This document shows positions 47,100 through 59,023 of a stretch of 64,000 bases of DNA, piece after piece (positions within the stretch are counted from its first letter, which is position 1; every line of letters begins with the position of its first letter). The position numbers and the translations under genes were made by a program. This DNA comes from Histoplasma ohiense (Eukaryota > Ascomycota > Eurotiomycetes > Onygenales > Ajellomycetaceae), in NCBI GenBank assembly GCA_017607445.1, contig JAEVHH010000005.1:4646825-4710824 (forward strand), written 5' to 3'. The notes under the pieces were generated by a model, which was not told the origin of the DNA, made no database searches, and was given only the letters and a program-made list of their open reading frames with translations.

Positions 47100-48570
47100 T
47101 TGATCCCATTTTACAAAACAGAATCAAACAGAACCATGACTTACCCATAATTACATAATACATATACCTTTATGCTGGATGGTAGCTAATTATGATGTGA
47201 GTGTTACCAAATATCATTACCTTTTTGATGTCACAACAGAAATATCATTATATGCTCATAGGCATTTTGAAAATTAAAAAACAAAAACAAAAACAACAAC
47301 TGAGAATATTATAAAAAAAAAAAAAAACAAAAATCTTCAGCAAAAAAAAAAATAATGAAAAAAAAAAAAATAAAAATAAAACAAAACTCATTTTTTCAAT
47401 CTATAATCATCAAAAAAATTACTATTCAATCCTTCAACAATCTCCATCATCAATCTAATATTCCTCACAGTGAGAATCATCTGCTCACAATGAATCATAA
47501 TCTTAAGGCCATCTATGAAATGATTAGTGAGATATTGTTACATCTGTTTTCACATGATATCATACACTCAAAAAGTGTGACCAACATTGTCTTCACAGTA
47601 ACTTGGAGAGCATCAAGGGCAGAACACTGAAAGCAATACTTCCCCCCATCAATCTCTCAGACAAGATGTGCAAATGTGGTCTTGGGGAAAATGAGATTCT
47701 CAGACTTCTGATAATAACAGATCTCACAAATAGTTTCTACTTTCATATCAGTATCTAGTATTATCAAAAAGCATTACTTTGAATTTCATACTCTGCTTAT
47801 TCACTTTTTTCATACAAGGGCAGAGGTTGTGCACCTTCCACACAGCACAGTGAGCATTGAGATGCTGCTCATGATGATGGGCTCAGACTGCTTTCCACTC
47901 CACCACTCACTGCTCATATACTGTCTTGCAGAAAGCAGCAGTTGTTGACATTGCCCTCTGACAAGAGATACTCTTATCACAGATCATTTTTTTCATTGAG
48001 AGGGGAGGAAGAAATTGGGGAGCAAGAAAGAAGGAATCAGAGAGCAAGAGAGAATGAGTGCAGAGAATAGACACATAGATTTCAGAGAGGGAAGAACAGA
48101 GACTTATGATGATGAATTTGCTAGATAGAATCAATTAATCAATCAGTATTCATTCACAGAAAACATTGAGATATTCATATTGCTTTTAATAGTTAACATA
48201 CTGCTGTGGAATTATGATGGGTTAGAGAGAGAAGAGAGAAAGAATAAAGAAAAAGAAAAACATATGTGGATGTTAAACTGAGAGATTGCATATGCAAATA
48301 ATCTCTATAGCAACAAAGAAACATCTCATCTGCATTCAGCCATAATATAACTTGCAGAGTGCATGCAGCATGCAATATCAACAAGTAGCACAAAAATGCA
48401 AACAGTATTGCTATGAGACATATAATTTCTCATAACATATAGAAGTAGATTTTCTTTCTTCTTGAATTCTTTGATATATCTCTGTTCTTCTCATCACATT
48501 TCTGTGTGGATAGTAACTTATAAAAAGAATATATTATTTTCCTTAGAAATCTTCATCATCACAATTAGAA
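47100..48570. other. hAT internal non-coding region
   Basis: Poly-A/AAAAAC-rich runs at about 47270-47390, then sequence with no frame I recognise. A 76-bp-scale ORF at 47907-48134 minus and others are short and unconvincing. Confidence 0.35.
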
Positions 48571-48571
48571 T

Positions 48572-49500
48572 GTGTTTCTCTTCTTCTCTTCTGCTGAAAA
48601 CATGTCTGCTTCTCTCTTCAAGGAACATTTGATGGCTCTGTGTACCACCAAGGCACACAAGCACCATCATCACCTTGAGAGGGAAGAGAAAGAATTCTTC
48701 AAGCATGGAGAGACTGACTGCAAGACACATCATATTGTCTTGAAAAAACTCTGTAATAGAGTAGATTGATAATGATTTTGAGTAACACTTCTGCTGAAAT
48801 TTGACTAATATTATGAAAGAAATGATGCTGATGACTCAATATATGAGAAGTTGGAGAAGGAAGCAGTGGAGTTGCTCATGCAGCAGCACTGAGATCAGAA
48901 GCACTCATGGAAATGATTTGAGATCAAGATGAAGAGAGAGAGAGCTGAGAAGATAACAGCTGCAAAAAAGCATCATCAGAAGAAGATTGAAGATGTGTTT
49001 ATTCACAAGACAAAGAAGCTCAAGCTGATAGATTGTATTTTGAATATATTCATTGATAATGCTTTTTGATAACAATTCTGTTGTCTAATTGATTAGCAGG
49101 CTTCTGAAGAGAATCAGAGCATTGAAGCCTTGTTTAGATCTTGTATACACTCAATGATTCAGAACATTGAGAAGACAGCATTGCTTTCTGAGCACACTAA
49201 TTTACTTGCTGCAGAGATAGAATCTGAGGCAGCAGATCAGAAGATGCAGAACTTTGAAGCTCAAGTGAATCTGATGAAAAGAGAGAAGAATCCTCTCTCA
49301 TCTGAGAAGGTAGCTGAGAAGGGTTTTGAGATGATTGTTTCCTTGAATGAGGAGGAGGAGGAGAGGGAGGAGAAGAAAGAGAAGAATTGAATTGTGGAGA
49401 ATGAAGAGAAAGAGAAAGAGAAGAAGAAAAAGAAGAAGAAGAAAAAGAAGAAAGAGAAAAAGAAGAAGAAGAAAGTTGAAGAAGAAGAGAAAATGATCTA
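48572..49500 (+). pseudogene. Unidentified Lys/Glu-rich gene inside the hAT element
   Basis: Three open blocks follow one another. The first (48602-48769) is MSASLFKEHLMAL...KAHKHHHHLEREEKEFF. The second (about 48825-49065) includes EKLEKEAVELLMQQH and KITAAKKHHQKKIEDVF. The third (49100-49390) reads SIEALFRSCIHSMIQNIEKTALL and ends in a Glu/Lys run. GTAACA...AAAG and TTAGCAG borders suggest introns between them. It is mostly predicted helix. I do not recognise the family. It could be an accessory gene of the transposon or a separate nested insertion. Confidence 0.4.
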
Positions 49501-50015
49501 AGAAAAAATTTTTTTTTTTACATGTTTGTTTTTTAATATTTTTGTTAAATTAATTGTATTATTATCTGTCAGAGATTACAAATTTTTTATTTGATATTTT
49601 ACATTATGCAATTCTTTGTTGTGAGAATATATTATTGTAGTGATATTATGCTCATGATATATATATATATATATATGTGTATGTATACTGTAAGGTGTGT
49701 GTGACTTTACATATAGTATCGGTAAACAATGAAAGGTGATAAATTCATACTGCGGAATTGTGATATATTAGAGATAGATAATATATCTAATGAATCAACT
49801 TTTTGTATAAACTTTAATAATATCTTTAATATTTTAATTATCATTCTTTTCTATTTTATCATAATTTTGTTGTTGTTTATAAATATATTCTACTAGTGTT
49901 CTAACCAATTAGAGTGGGTTAATGAAAAGAGAGTAAAAAAAAACTCAACAAATTTCTTAACTTTATTATCCTCAGAATTCATTCCACACATAATTTCTCA
50001 TCATTTATATTCATC

Positions 50016-52415
50016 ATGGCAACTTCAGTAATTGCTGAATCAGGGAATTCATCACCTTCTTTAATGAAGGTTCAAGATCTTATAGAAATAAGAGTGGATC
50101 AAACAATTTATGTTGTTTACAAGTTCTCACAAGATGAGCTCTTTCAAGCCTGATGGATGCACACTTTCTTTTTTCTTGGTGATGAAAAACAATGCAATCT
50201 ATGGAAAAGCCAGCATAGACAATGAGGAGATCTATGAAAAAACTTTCAACAAGTTGCTGTGAAGATCACTGGAGAGCCATTTCTCTGCTGTAATCATTGC
50301 AACTCCATACAAAAACATCCATTCTGAAGTGGACATGGATCAGAAGAAATCACACAACATTTGAAATCTGCTGATTGTCTACAGCTTAGAGGAAAACATC
50401 AGAATATTCTTCATGAACTGATACTTATATCATCTACTCTCATTAATGGTAACAATATTTGGTAACACTTATGTACTATTTTGCAGGAAAACATGTGAAA
50501 ACAACAATGAACTGATGTCAATCTTTCAATTCCAACTCTTTCATCAGACAACTTTTGAGAACAACTTCTACATCTATGTATATTCTTGAATCTTCCACTG
50601 TGTGCTGTTGAAAACTCGGAATTTCGAACTTTACTTCAAATGCTTAATTCACATATTCAAATTCCTCATCAATCCAGTCTCCACTCTTCTCTTGATACAC
50701 ATTACAACAATGATATGCGACAACTTGGACTTCTGTTGAAGAAACAACAGAAGATATCACTGACAGTGGATGCATGAACAAGCATCAACAATCTATCCTT
50801 TTTGAATGCAGTTTGTTATTTCATTGATGAGGATTGGAATTATAAAGAGAAATTGATTGGCTTTGAACAATTGAAGAGTAGTCATACAGATGAATATATG
50901 ACTGATGTTCTCATGACAATCATTAAAAATGATTACTGGGATATTTCATCAGATCTTCTCGCAATCATGACAGACAATGCAGCAAACAACTTGATCATGA
51001 TGCAGAGTCTGGAACAAAAACTGGTATTGTATAGATGGAATGATAAACATGGACATATTCCCTGTATTGCACACATTATTCAGCTTGTTGTTCAAGCATT
51101 GATTAAAGGTCTGAATATTGAACCTGAAAACACAGAACTGATCAGTTGTTTTGATGAGAATGATGTTGAAATTGTTACTCACATCACATTCTCATCAACC
51201 CTTTGCAAGGTAATGATATTTGATAATGCTTCAGTGAAAATTGATCAATTTGCTAACTATCTTATTATCTTTTTTAGATTCATCACATTGCCAATGCAAT
51301 CAGTACTTCTCTCAAACAACAACAACAATTTCACAATATTCAAACCACACACAGCTCAGTTTCTTCTTTTAATATAATACAAGATATTCAAACACAGTGG
51401 AGTTCTATCTATGAAATGGCAGTTCAAGCACTTCAACTAAAAGATGCTGTGAATCATTGAGTTCAGAATTCTGAGCAAGAGAAGATTCATGCTCTGAAAC
51501 TTTCTGATACAGAGTGGGCACAGTTAAAATATGTTGTTGAACTGTTGTTTATCTTTTACAAAACAACAAAGGCTGTGTCTATTACAGTAACACCAATGAT
51601 GCAAGCTTCTTGATGGATATACAACAGTTTATTTACTCATTTGGAACCTCAGATGACTCATGTATGAGAAGAGCAATTCTGAGATAGAGTTATTTCTGCA
51701 GCAATTGAAAGAGCTTGAGACAAACTTGCAGAGTATTATGCAAGAATCAATCAACCATTTGCTGATTACTATACTATTGCTGCTGTACTTGATCCCTCTC
51801 ATTGAATCAATGCATATACTCCCAGGGATTGAACGGCGGAAGAACAACAAATCTATGTTGATATAGCTCAGACATACTACAACAACAACTATCAACAATA
51901 TGAACAGAATAATACACAAATTGAAGAGTCAATAGAGCATGATTCTTTGATTAGTAACTTTGTTTTTTATAATACTCACTGAGATATTGATATTAATCTG
52001 TTATTAATATTTATTGATTAAGAATTTGCACTCATTGATTGCTGCTGAAAATCTGAGCAAACAAAATTCTTGCAACACTGAATTTGACCACTATCTATAT
52101 GATAATTCTGTTAATATCAAAGAAAAATCTATTTTAGATCTGTGGAGGATGATCAGCAGTCAGTATCCAACAGTGGCAATGATGACACACAATATTCTGA
52201 CAATTTCATTGACAGAAGTTGGTATGGAGAGAAAGTTTAACTCAAGTCAAGATATTTGTCACTATCATCATAATCAATTGCAAGAAGAAACTGTAAAGAA
52301 ATTGATGATGATTAAGCATGGAAAAGAAAAAGAAATTGTTGATAAGAATTCTATTGTGACAGAATTCTCTTCCAATGATATAGTGGAGGAAAAAATTGAA
52401 TGTGATTGTATATAG
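50016..52415 (+). pseudogene. hAT transposase, multi-exon, with stops
   Basis: ATG 50016 starts MATSVIAESGNSS. A BED-type zinc finger is visible at about 50285-50375 (CCNHC ... HLKSADC). The catalytic domain has LTVDA*TSINN near 50758, then an open block 50802-51209 with LAIMTDNAANN. A GT-AG intron with a CTAAC branch (51210-51277, 68 bp) explains the next frame, which holds YYTIAAVLDPSH near 51755. The C-terminal dimerisation domain is open at 52014-52415: ILDLWRMISSQYPTVAMMT, then SLTEVGMERKFNSSQDICHY. hAT transposases cut and paste the element. TGA codons indicate it is inactive. Confidence 0.85.
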
Positions 52416-54339
52416 TATTAATGAGCTTGTGAGTGTTACCAATAATCATTACCAATTGTCATGTATTGTGAGTGTTACCAATAATTATTACCAATTGTCA
52501 TGTATTATATAATCATCAGAATGGGATCAAACTTGAGCTAAAATCATGATCAGTCCCAGATCATGTTCTTGTTTTTCATAGTCAGTCACTTTGCATGGAA
52601 TAATAAATTTTGTTGATTTCATAATAGTCATGTTAGGTCTAAATCTGGTTCTTTTACACTTCATTTCTGAAAATTTTGGTCCCTTTACACTCCCATTCTG
52701 ATTCTGGTCCCACTGGAAATCACGCCAAGAAATGGACTGGGACCAAACCAAACCAAACCAAATGTGAAATTCATGATCCCACCGGCCAGCCTATTTGAGT
52801 TTGAGACAGTCTATTGCAAAGAGATAGCTGAATCTATCATCAAACTCTTACTGCAGATTCAGAATAGAGACACTGACATGTCTGAACTTTGCAGAAGACT
52901 AGAGATGAGTGATGCTAGTGTAGATAATCATTTGATCTGAGCAGTAGATAAAAATGATCTGCTTAGAAAAGATGATAAAGTCTACATATCATAAGACAAG
53001 ACTGTAAGACATGAAATAATGAAAATGAACCACAATGATCCTCAAGGTGGCCATTTTGAATGTGACAAAACCATCAAAGCAATCAAACACAAGTACTTGT
53101 GGCATGGTATGAGTGATGAGATTGCAGAATATGTGAGAACTTGCAATGTTTGCCAACATGTCAAGATACTGCAGCACAAGCCATACAGGTTGCTACAACC
53201 ACATCCAGTGTCAGATAAGAAATGACATACAATTAGTATGAACTTTATTGAAAATCTGTCAGATAATAAAAAGAGAAGTCAAATCTATAATGCTATTGTC
53301 ATATTTATTGATTTATTCATCAAATGAATCATAATTGTGCCCACATCTTCAGAGCTAGATGCAGAAGAACTTGTGGATATTATTGTATGAAAGATTGTGA
53401 AGAACTTTGATCTATCTGTGAACATTATTAGCAACTGAGATTCATTAATAAATAGCAAGTTTTGATTGACATTGTGTTATCTGCTCCATGTTCAATGAAA
53501 ATTATCGACGGCATTCCACCCGCAAACCGATGATCAGACAGAACAATTGAACCAGGTGATTGAACATTATCTTCACACATATTGCAGCTATCAGCAAGAT
53601 AATTGGATAGAATGGATTCCTCTGATGCAATGGGCATATAACAATGCCTTCCATACATTGATAAAAATGACATCATCTGAAGCAATGATCGGCCGATCAA
53701 CTGAACTTCATATAGACATGAAATCTTCAAGCACAGACATATCAAAATCAGTGATGGAACAAGTGAAACAGATGAAGCAAGCAGAGAACAAGATCTGAGA
53801 ATGTCTGAAAGCTGTCAAAGCAGCTGAGAAAAAGTATTATGATCAGCATCATATATCAAAAAACTTTAAGATAGAGAACTGAATAATGCTGTGTGCAAAA
53901 AATATATCCATCTTGTGACTCTCACTCAAACTAGATTATCAATTTTTGAGTCTCTTCCAAATAATTGATATCTGTGGTACACAGGTGTATAAACTGAAAC
54001 TCATACTGCAATATAAAGAAATTCATTCTGTATTTCATGTTTCCCTTCTCAAACCATATCACACATGCAATGGACAAATCCCACAAGCAGAACTGATAAT
54101 TATAGACACACAAGAGGAATGAGAAGTTGAAGCTATATTAGACAAGCATCAGTACTGCAGTCAAACACAGTATCTTGTCAAATGAAAAGATTGTACAGAT
54201 GCAGACAATTCTTGGAAATCTGAGAAAAATTTGATGAACAGCCAGAAGTACTTGGAACAGTTTAATAAAATCTATCAAAAGTCAGTCAGTAAATGAAAAT
54301 GAAGAAGACAATGATGACTGCTGAATATACTTATTTCAT

Positions 54340-55481
54340 TCAGAGATTAAAAAACAGATCTGTCTCAGCTTGATCAGTGTCATTCAAGAAATTGTCATCA
54401 AGACAAACCTGCTTATTATTCTGGATTTTCTCAACTGATGAAGCACAATGTTTCAATGATGACTTGGAAGCTGTGATCAGTGATGTAATCATCAGAATCT
54501 CATCAATCACTGTTTCAGCTGAAGTCTCAGAAGAACTGTTTTGTTGAATCTTCTGAATCTTCACAGCAAAGGATTTAACCACTGCAGTCACAGCACTCTG
54601 CAAAATATTAATGTTTGAAGTGTCTGCATCAGCAACAATTAGATTCTCAGCAGTGTTGATAACTGTCTGAGTCAATTCAACAGCATCTGCTGATATCTAA
54701 TAGAAAGTTAATATTATATACTGTAAAAACATTTGTTCTGAATAATAACTTACTGAAATGCAGGCATGCTTTGTCACTGAGCAGTGCTTGCATTTTTTGT
54801 GTCAATCCTCAGCAGGCTTGCAATGATGATGGGGGGACATTGTCAAATATTGAATACAATGACAGCAATATGCTGCTGTGTTTCTTTCTAACACTTCAAT
54901 GAAATCATCCACTTCCTCATCTTCATCTACATTATCAGTCAACTCAAATAACACACCAAGATCTTGGCCCAGTGAGAATGACACTGATGTAATAGCAGAA
55001 CACAAAAACATGCTTTCTGAAACACTGCTATAATTGAATGCCACACTCTGCTGTGATAATAAATTATCAGAGTTCATATAGAATTCTAGAATTCTATCTG
55101 CATTCTTGTAGATCTGCATGTCAAGTACAAACCTTGCAACAGCAGTTTGATACATGGCAAATCTCTTATCTGAAACTTCATCAGAGAGCAGCATCTTGTG
55201 AAATTCATCAATCAAAGATTAACTGATTTCATGAAAGTGCTCAGGCATCTATAACTCATTAGCATTCATAACAATCTCAGTTTAAGAAAACTTACAGCAG
55301 CACAACTTTTATTTGATATATAGCAGATATGACAGTGTGTCTGTTCATTATTCACAAAGCAAGAATATACTGAGGGGTTCTGCAATCTCTCCAGACAACC
55401 CAAGCAAATGCTCTTGATGACAGACAGCATATCACTCTTTATAGACTCTGAATCAGCAATGGAAACAGCTGGTTCTGACAT
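54340..55481 (-). pseudogene. Spliced antisense Cys-rich gene carried by Gypsy B (about 345 aa)
   Basis: Antisense to the element, between integrase and the 3' LTR. Three exons are 55296-55481, 54754-55248 and 54340-54696. Introns are 55249-55295 (47 bp, GTAAGT, GCTAATGA branch, TAG) and 54697-54753 (57 bp, GTAAGT...TTAG). Joined, they give 1038 bases in one phase, each exon a multiple of three. Only two internal stops occur (TAA near 55220, TGA near 54800). Exon 1 has SICLGCLERLQ and THCHICYISNKSC; exon 2 is acidic, then CCHCIQYL...HHHC-x9-C-x2-C-x6-C. Zinc binding is likely; function unknown. Element A has a relative at 1-718. Confidence 0.7.
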
Positions 55482-56024
55482 TCTATCATAACTTTAATTA
55501 GTATCAAGGCCTTATTCAAAGGAGGAGGAAAAGCAAAAGCAACAAGAAAGAAAAACAGATGTTGAAGATTGAAATCAATATTGCAATGTTGATCAAAAAG
55601 ATTGCAACAACACAAAACTCAACCCAAAATGAAAAATGCAATCACACAACCAAAACTTTGAATTTCACAATAAAAATCATATAGAAGAATACAGTGTACT
55701 TTGTTTGATAAATTGACATATTCTTTTTAAATAAAAAATCATTGATGGTGATGATGGTGATGATTTTTGATGGAGTGCAATTTTTGATGTAGAAGTCAAA
55801 GAAAAGAGATTCAGAAGTTGTGTCTAAATTGTGATTGAACTGCAATGACACTGAAGATGAAAAAATGTTTTTCTGAAAAAGAAATACTTTGAAATTAATC
55901 TCAACAATTAATCCAGCTCAATTCTGTGAACTCTATACAATATTAATCACACAGCACATGTTATGAACTTCACATGTTGCAGTAAGAAACTCTGAAGACC
56001 AGGCCTTTGAAGAAGAAAGATAAT

Positions 56025-56295
56025 TGTAATAGATGCAACAGAGATATCTATATTAAAAAATAGCTATGTAGTGATAGAAGAACACAGAACATGCCAGAAT
56101 TAATGAAGAGGGACATAGCACATGGCACCATAAGCGGCTGTAGTGCATGATAGTCATCTATATAATGCTTGCTGATATCTGTAGATATTAGAAGATCAGT
56201 GATTAGCTTTGAATAATAGAGATTGCTATCTTCTTAACATTCTATATGTGTACTTCACACTACTCCCGTAATTATACCTACAACCATCTCTTACA
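56025..56295 (+). repeat. 3' LTR of Gypsy B (271 bp)
   Basis: Starts TGTAATAGATGCAACAGAG with no CpGs in its inner part. CpGs survive toward the outer end (AAGCGGCTG at about 56132 and CCCGTAATT at about 56268). Confidence 0.95.
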
Positions 56296-58057
56296 ATAGT
56301 ACATCTGTTGCAGATGATGCATCTGATGCAGATAGTACATCTGTTGCAGATAGTACATTCATTGCAGATGATGCATTCAGTGCAGATAGTACATCTATTG
56401 CAGATGATGCATCTGATGTAGATAGTACATCTGTTGCAGATAGTACATCTGTTGCAGATGATGCATTCAGTGCAGATAGTACATTCATTGCAGATGATGC
56501 ATTCATTGCAGATGATGTATTTGATGCAGATAGTACATCTATTGCAGATAGTACATTCATTGCAGATAGTACATTCATTGCAGATGATGAATTCATTGCA
56601 GATAGTATATTTATTACAGATAGTATATTCATTGCAAATAGTACATTCATTGCAAATGATGTATCTGTTGCAGATGATAAATTCATTGTAAATAATACAT
56701 TTATTGCAGATGGTGCATTTGTTGCAGATAGTACATTCATTGCAGATGGTGCATCTGATGCAGATAGTACATCTGTTGCAGATAGTACATCTGTTGCAGA
56801 TGATGCATTCAGTACAGATAGTACATTCATTGCAGATGATGCATTCATTGCAGATGATGCATCTGATGCAGATAGTACATCTGTTGCAGATAGTACATCT
56901 GTTGCAGATGATGCATTCAGTGCAGATAGTACATCTGTTGCAGATGGTGCATTCATTGCAGATGATGCATCTGATGCAGATAGTACATCTGTTGCAGATA
57001 GTACATTCATTGCAGATAGTACATTTATTGCAAATAGTATATTCATTGCAGATGATGTATCTATTGCAGATGATAAATTCATTGTAGATAGTACATTTAT
57101 TATAGATAGTATATTTATTGCAGATAGTATATTTATTGCAGATGATGTATCTATTGCAGATGATAAATTCATTGTAAATAGTACATTTATTATAGATAGT
57201 ATATTTATTGCAGATAGTATATCTATTGTAGATAGTACATTCATTGCAGATAGTACATTCATTACAGATGATGAATTCATTGTAGATAGTATATTTATTA
57301 TAGATAGTATATTCATTGCAGATGATGAATTCATTGTAGATAGTATATTTATTATAGATAGTATATTCATTGCAAATAGTACATTCATTATAGATAGTAT
57401 ATTTATTGCAGATAGTATATTCATTGCAAATAATACATTCATTACAAATAATGTATTTGTTACAGATAGTATATTCATTGCAGATAATGTATTTATTACA
57501 GATAGTATATTTATTACAGATAGTATATTTATTGCAGATAATACATTCATTACAGATGATGTATTTATTGTAGATAATATATTTATTATAAATAATATAT
57601 CTATTGCAGATGCTGTATTTGTTGTAGATAATATATCTATTGTATATAATACATCTATTACAGATAATATATTTGTTGTAGATAGTATATCTATTACAGA
57701 TAATACATCTATTGCAGATAATGTATTTATTACAGATAGTATATTTATTACAGATAGTATATTTATTGCAGATAATACATTCATTACAGATGATGTATTT
57801 ATTGTAGATAATATATTTATTATAAATAATATATCTATTGCAGATGCTGTATTTGTTGTAGATAATATATCTATTGTATATAATACATCTATTACAGATA
57901 ATATATTTGTTGTAGATAGTATATCTATTACAGATAATACATCTATTGCAGATAATGTATTTATTGTAGATAATATATTTATTGCAGATAATATATTCAT
58001 TATAAATAATATATTTATTATAAAGAATATATTTATTGCAGATAATATATCTACATA
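56296..58057. repeat. 18-bp minisatellite, telomere-proximal half
   Basis: Same unit as at 41290-43240, about 98 copies. Units become steadily more AT-rich toward the telomere: TGCAGATGATGCATCTGA type at the left and TATAGATAGTATATTTAT type past 57100. A larger duplicated block of about 246 bp is visible (57470-57715 against 57716-57960). Confidence 0.95.
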
Positions 58058-58319
58058 AATAGTAGTATAAAAATTAATTATTTATATTATAAAAAATTTT
58101 TAAAACTCTACAAAAATTAAAATATAAAAGATAATATAATAATATATTCAAAAAATTCAGATTTAATGATTAGATATTGAGATTATAGAATATATAAATT
58201 CTCTTTTTATATTATAGAAAAATCAATTTTTTCTCTGAAAAAAATACTGTAATATAATCTTATATAATATTATATAAATCTCATTAAATTCATGAATGAA
58301 TTGAATGACTCTCTGTATA

Positions 58320-58707
58320 TATAACAGACATACTTCAATTAACAATCTAGCACTATTCTAAATACAGATTATGAATTGATTAAAAAAAGAAAAAGAAAAG
58401 AAATCAAAAGAAAAAATTATATAAAGAGAATTTTTATAAAGAGAAAATCAAAGTGAAAAAAACTGTCTCACAGTGAATACAGAATAGAAGAATATTATGA
58501 ATTATATGAAAAATTATTAAAACTATACAAATATGAAATATAAGATAGAAGAGATTACATAAAAGAATTGTTAGAGACTATATAAATATAGAATATAATA
58601 ATAGAAATAAATAAATACAAAAGAAAAATTGATTGTATAAATGATAAATAAATATAGAAAAAAGTTAATTGTATAAATTAATTACTAACAGATATTAATC
58701 TATTATA
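58320..58707 (-). repeat. Decayed solo LTR of the chromovirus family
   Basis: Starts TATAACAGACATACTTCAAT and ends near AATCTATTATA, aligned with LTR ends TGTAACGGGCGTACTTCGAT and ACCCGTCACA by transitions only. It is 388 bp against 597, having lost about three U3 repeat units. Confidence 0.75.
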
Positions 58708-59023
58708 ATACAACTCTAATATTAATCTTTATTTTTTTACTTTATAGATATTTTTTATTATATTTATATCTTTTATACTCTTCTCTATATTTATTATAAT
58801 CTATATATATTCATTAATATACTCATTTTATGTGTCTCTGCTCAGTGTGTTGAGATTTTCATTTTTTTAATATATTTGAACAGTCTCAATTCAATGCATT
58901 ATTCTGTATATACTCTATATACTATCAAATTCAATATTATATATATGAGATATATTCAATTCAAATCTTTCATCTATTATTGAGAGATATAGTTGTTTCT
59001 ATACTTAACTTATAATAAATTGA

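Larger units (their letters stand above)
46891..52793 (+). mobile_element. hAT-type DNA transposon, 5.9 kb, nested in Gypsy B
   Basis: Terminal inverted repeats TAGACTGGCC...GGCCAGCCTA (9 of 10 match) and an 8-bp target duplication TTTGAGTT (46883-46890, 52794-52801) are diagnostic of hAT. It carries a transposase gene (50016-52415) and an additional ORF region (48572-49500). It keeps more CpGs than the Gypsy elements, in line with being the youngest insertion of the nest. Subterminal GGACC/GATCCCATT motifs recur at both ends. Confidence 0.9.
44735..54296 (+). pseudogene. pol: Gypsy B pol, interrupted by a hAT transposon
   Basis: Protease LVNSDTDANFI (DSG mutated) is at about 44783-44815. 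RT carries LCVDYQELNEIT near 45470 and AYLDDIIIYS near 45761-45790, in an open block at 45701-45973. RNase H is around 46200-46560 (IEMDESDVAIAAVISQL; LSDHVNLQHF). The hAT lies at 46891-52793. The frame shift it imposes (5911 bases with its duplication) exactly predicts the observed integrase frame. The integrase HHCC zinc domain is open at 53019-53225 (H-x..-H, C-x2-C), the core includes STAFHPQTDDQTEQLNQ (53507), and a chromodomain-like EVEAILDKHQYC...YLVK ends near 54190. No indels seen. Confidence 0.85.
43241..56295 (+). mobile_element. Ty3/Gypsy retrotransposon B, 13.1 kb including a nested hAT
   Basis: Identical-length 271-bp LTRs (43241-43511, 56025-56295) and target duplication ATAGT (43236-43240, 56296-56300) define it. 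Without the hAT and its 8-bp duplication it is 7144 bp. Order: LTR, gag, pol, antisense gene, LTR. Its insertion split the 18-bp minisatellite, whose phase is restored if the element and one ATAGT are removed. Family resemblance to element A is seen in LTR ends and the antisense gene. Confidence 0.95.

Noticed and set aside
48200..49790. Possible small LTR element: ATACTGCTGTGGAATTATGA near 48199 and a similar stretch near 49747
   Set aside because: The similarity covers only about 30 bases, with no extended repeat, no TG...CA pair and no duplication.
56291..58000. 569-codon minus-strand ORF
   Set aside because: Same minisatellite; it even runs into the LTR boundary at 56295, and the composition changes with the AT gradient.
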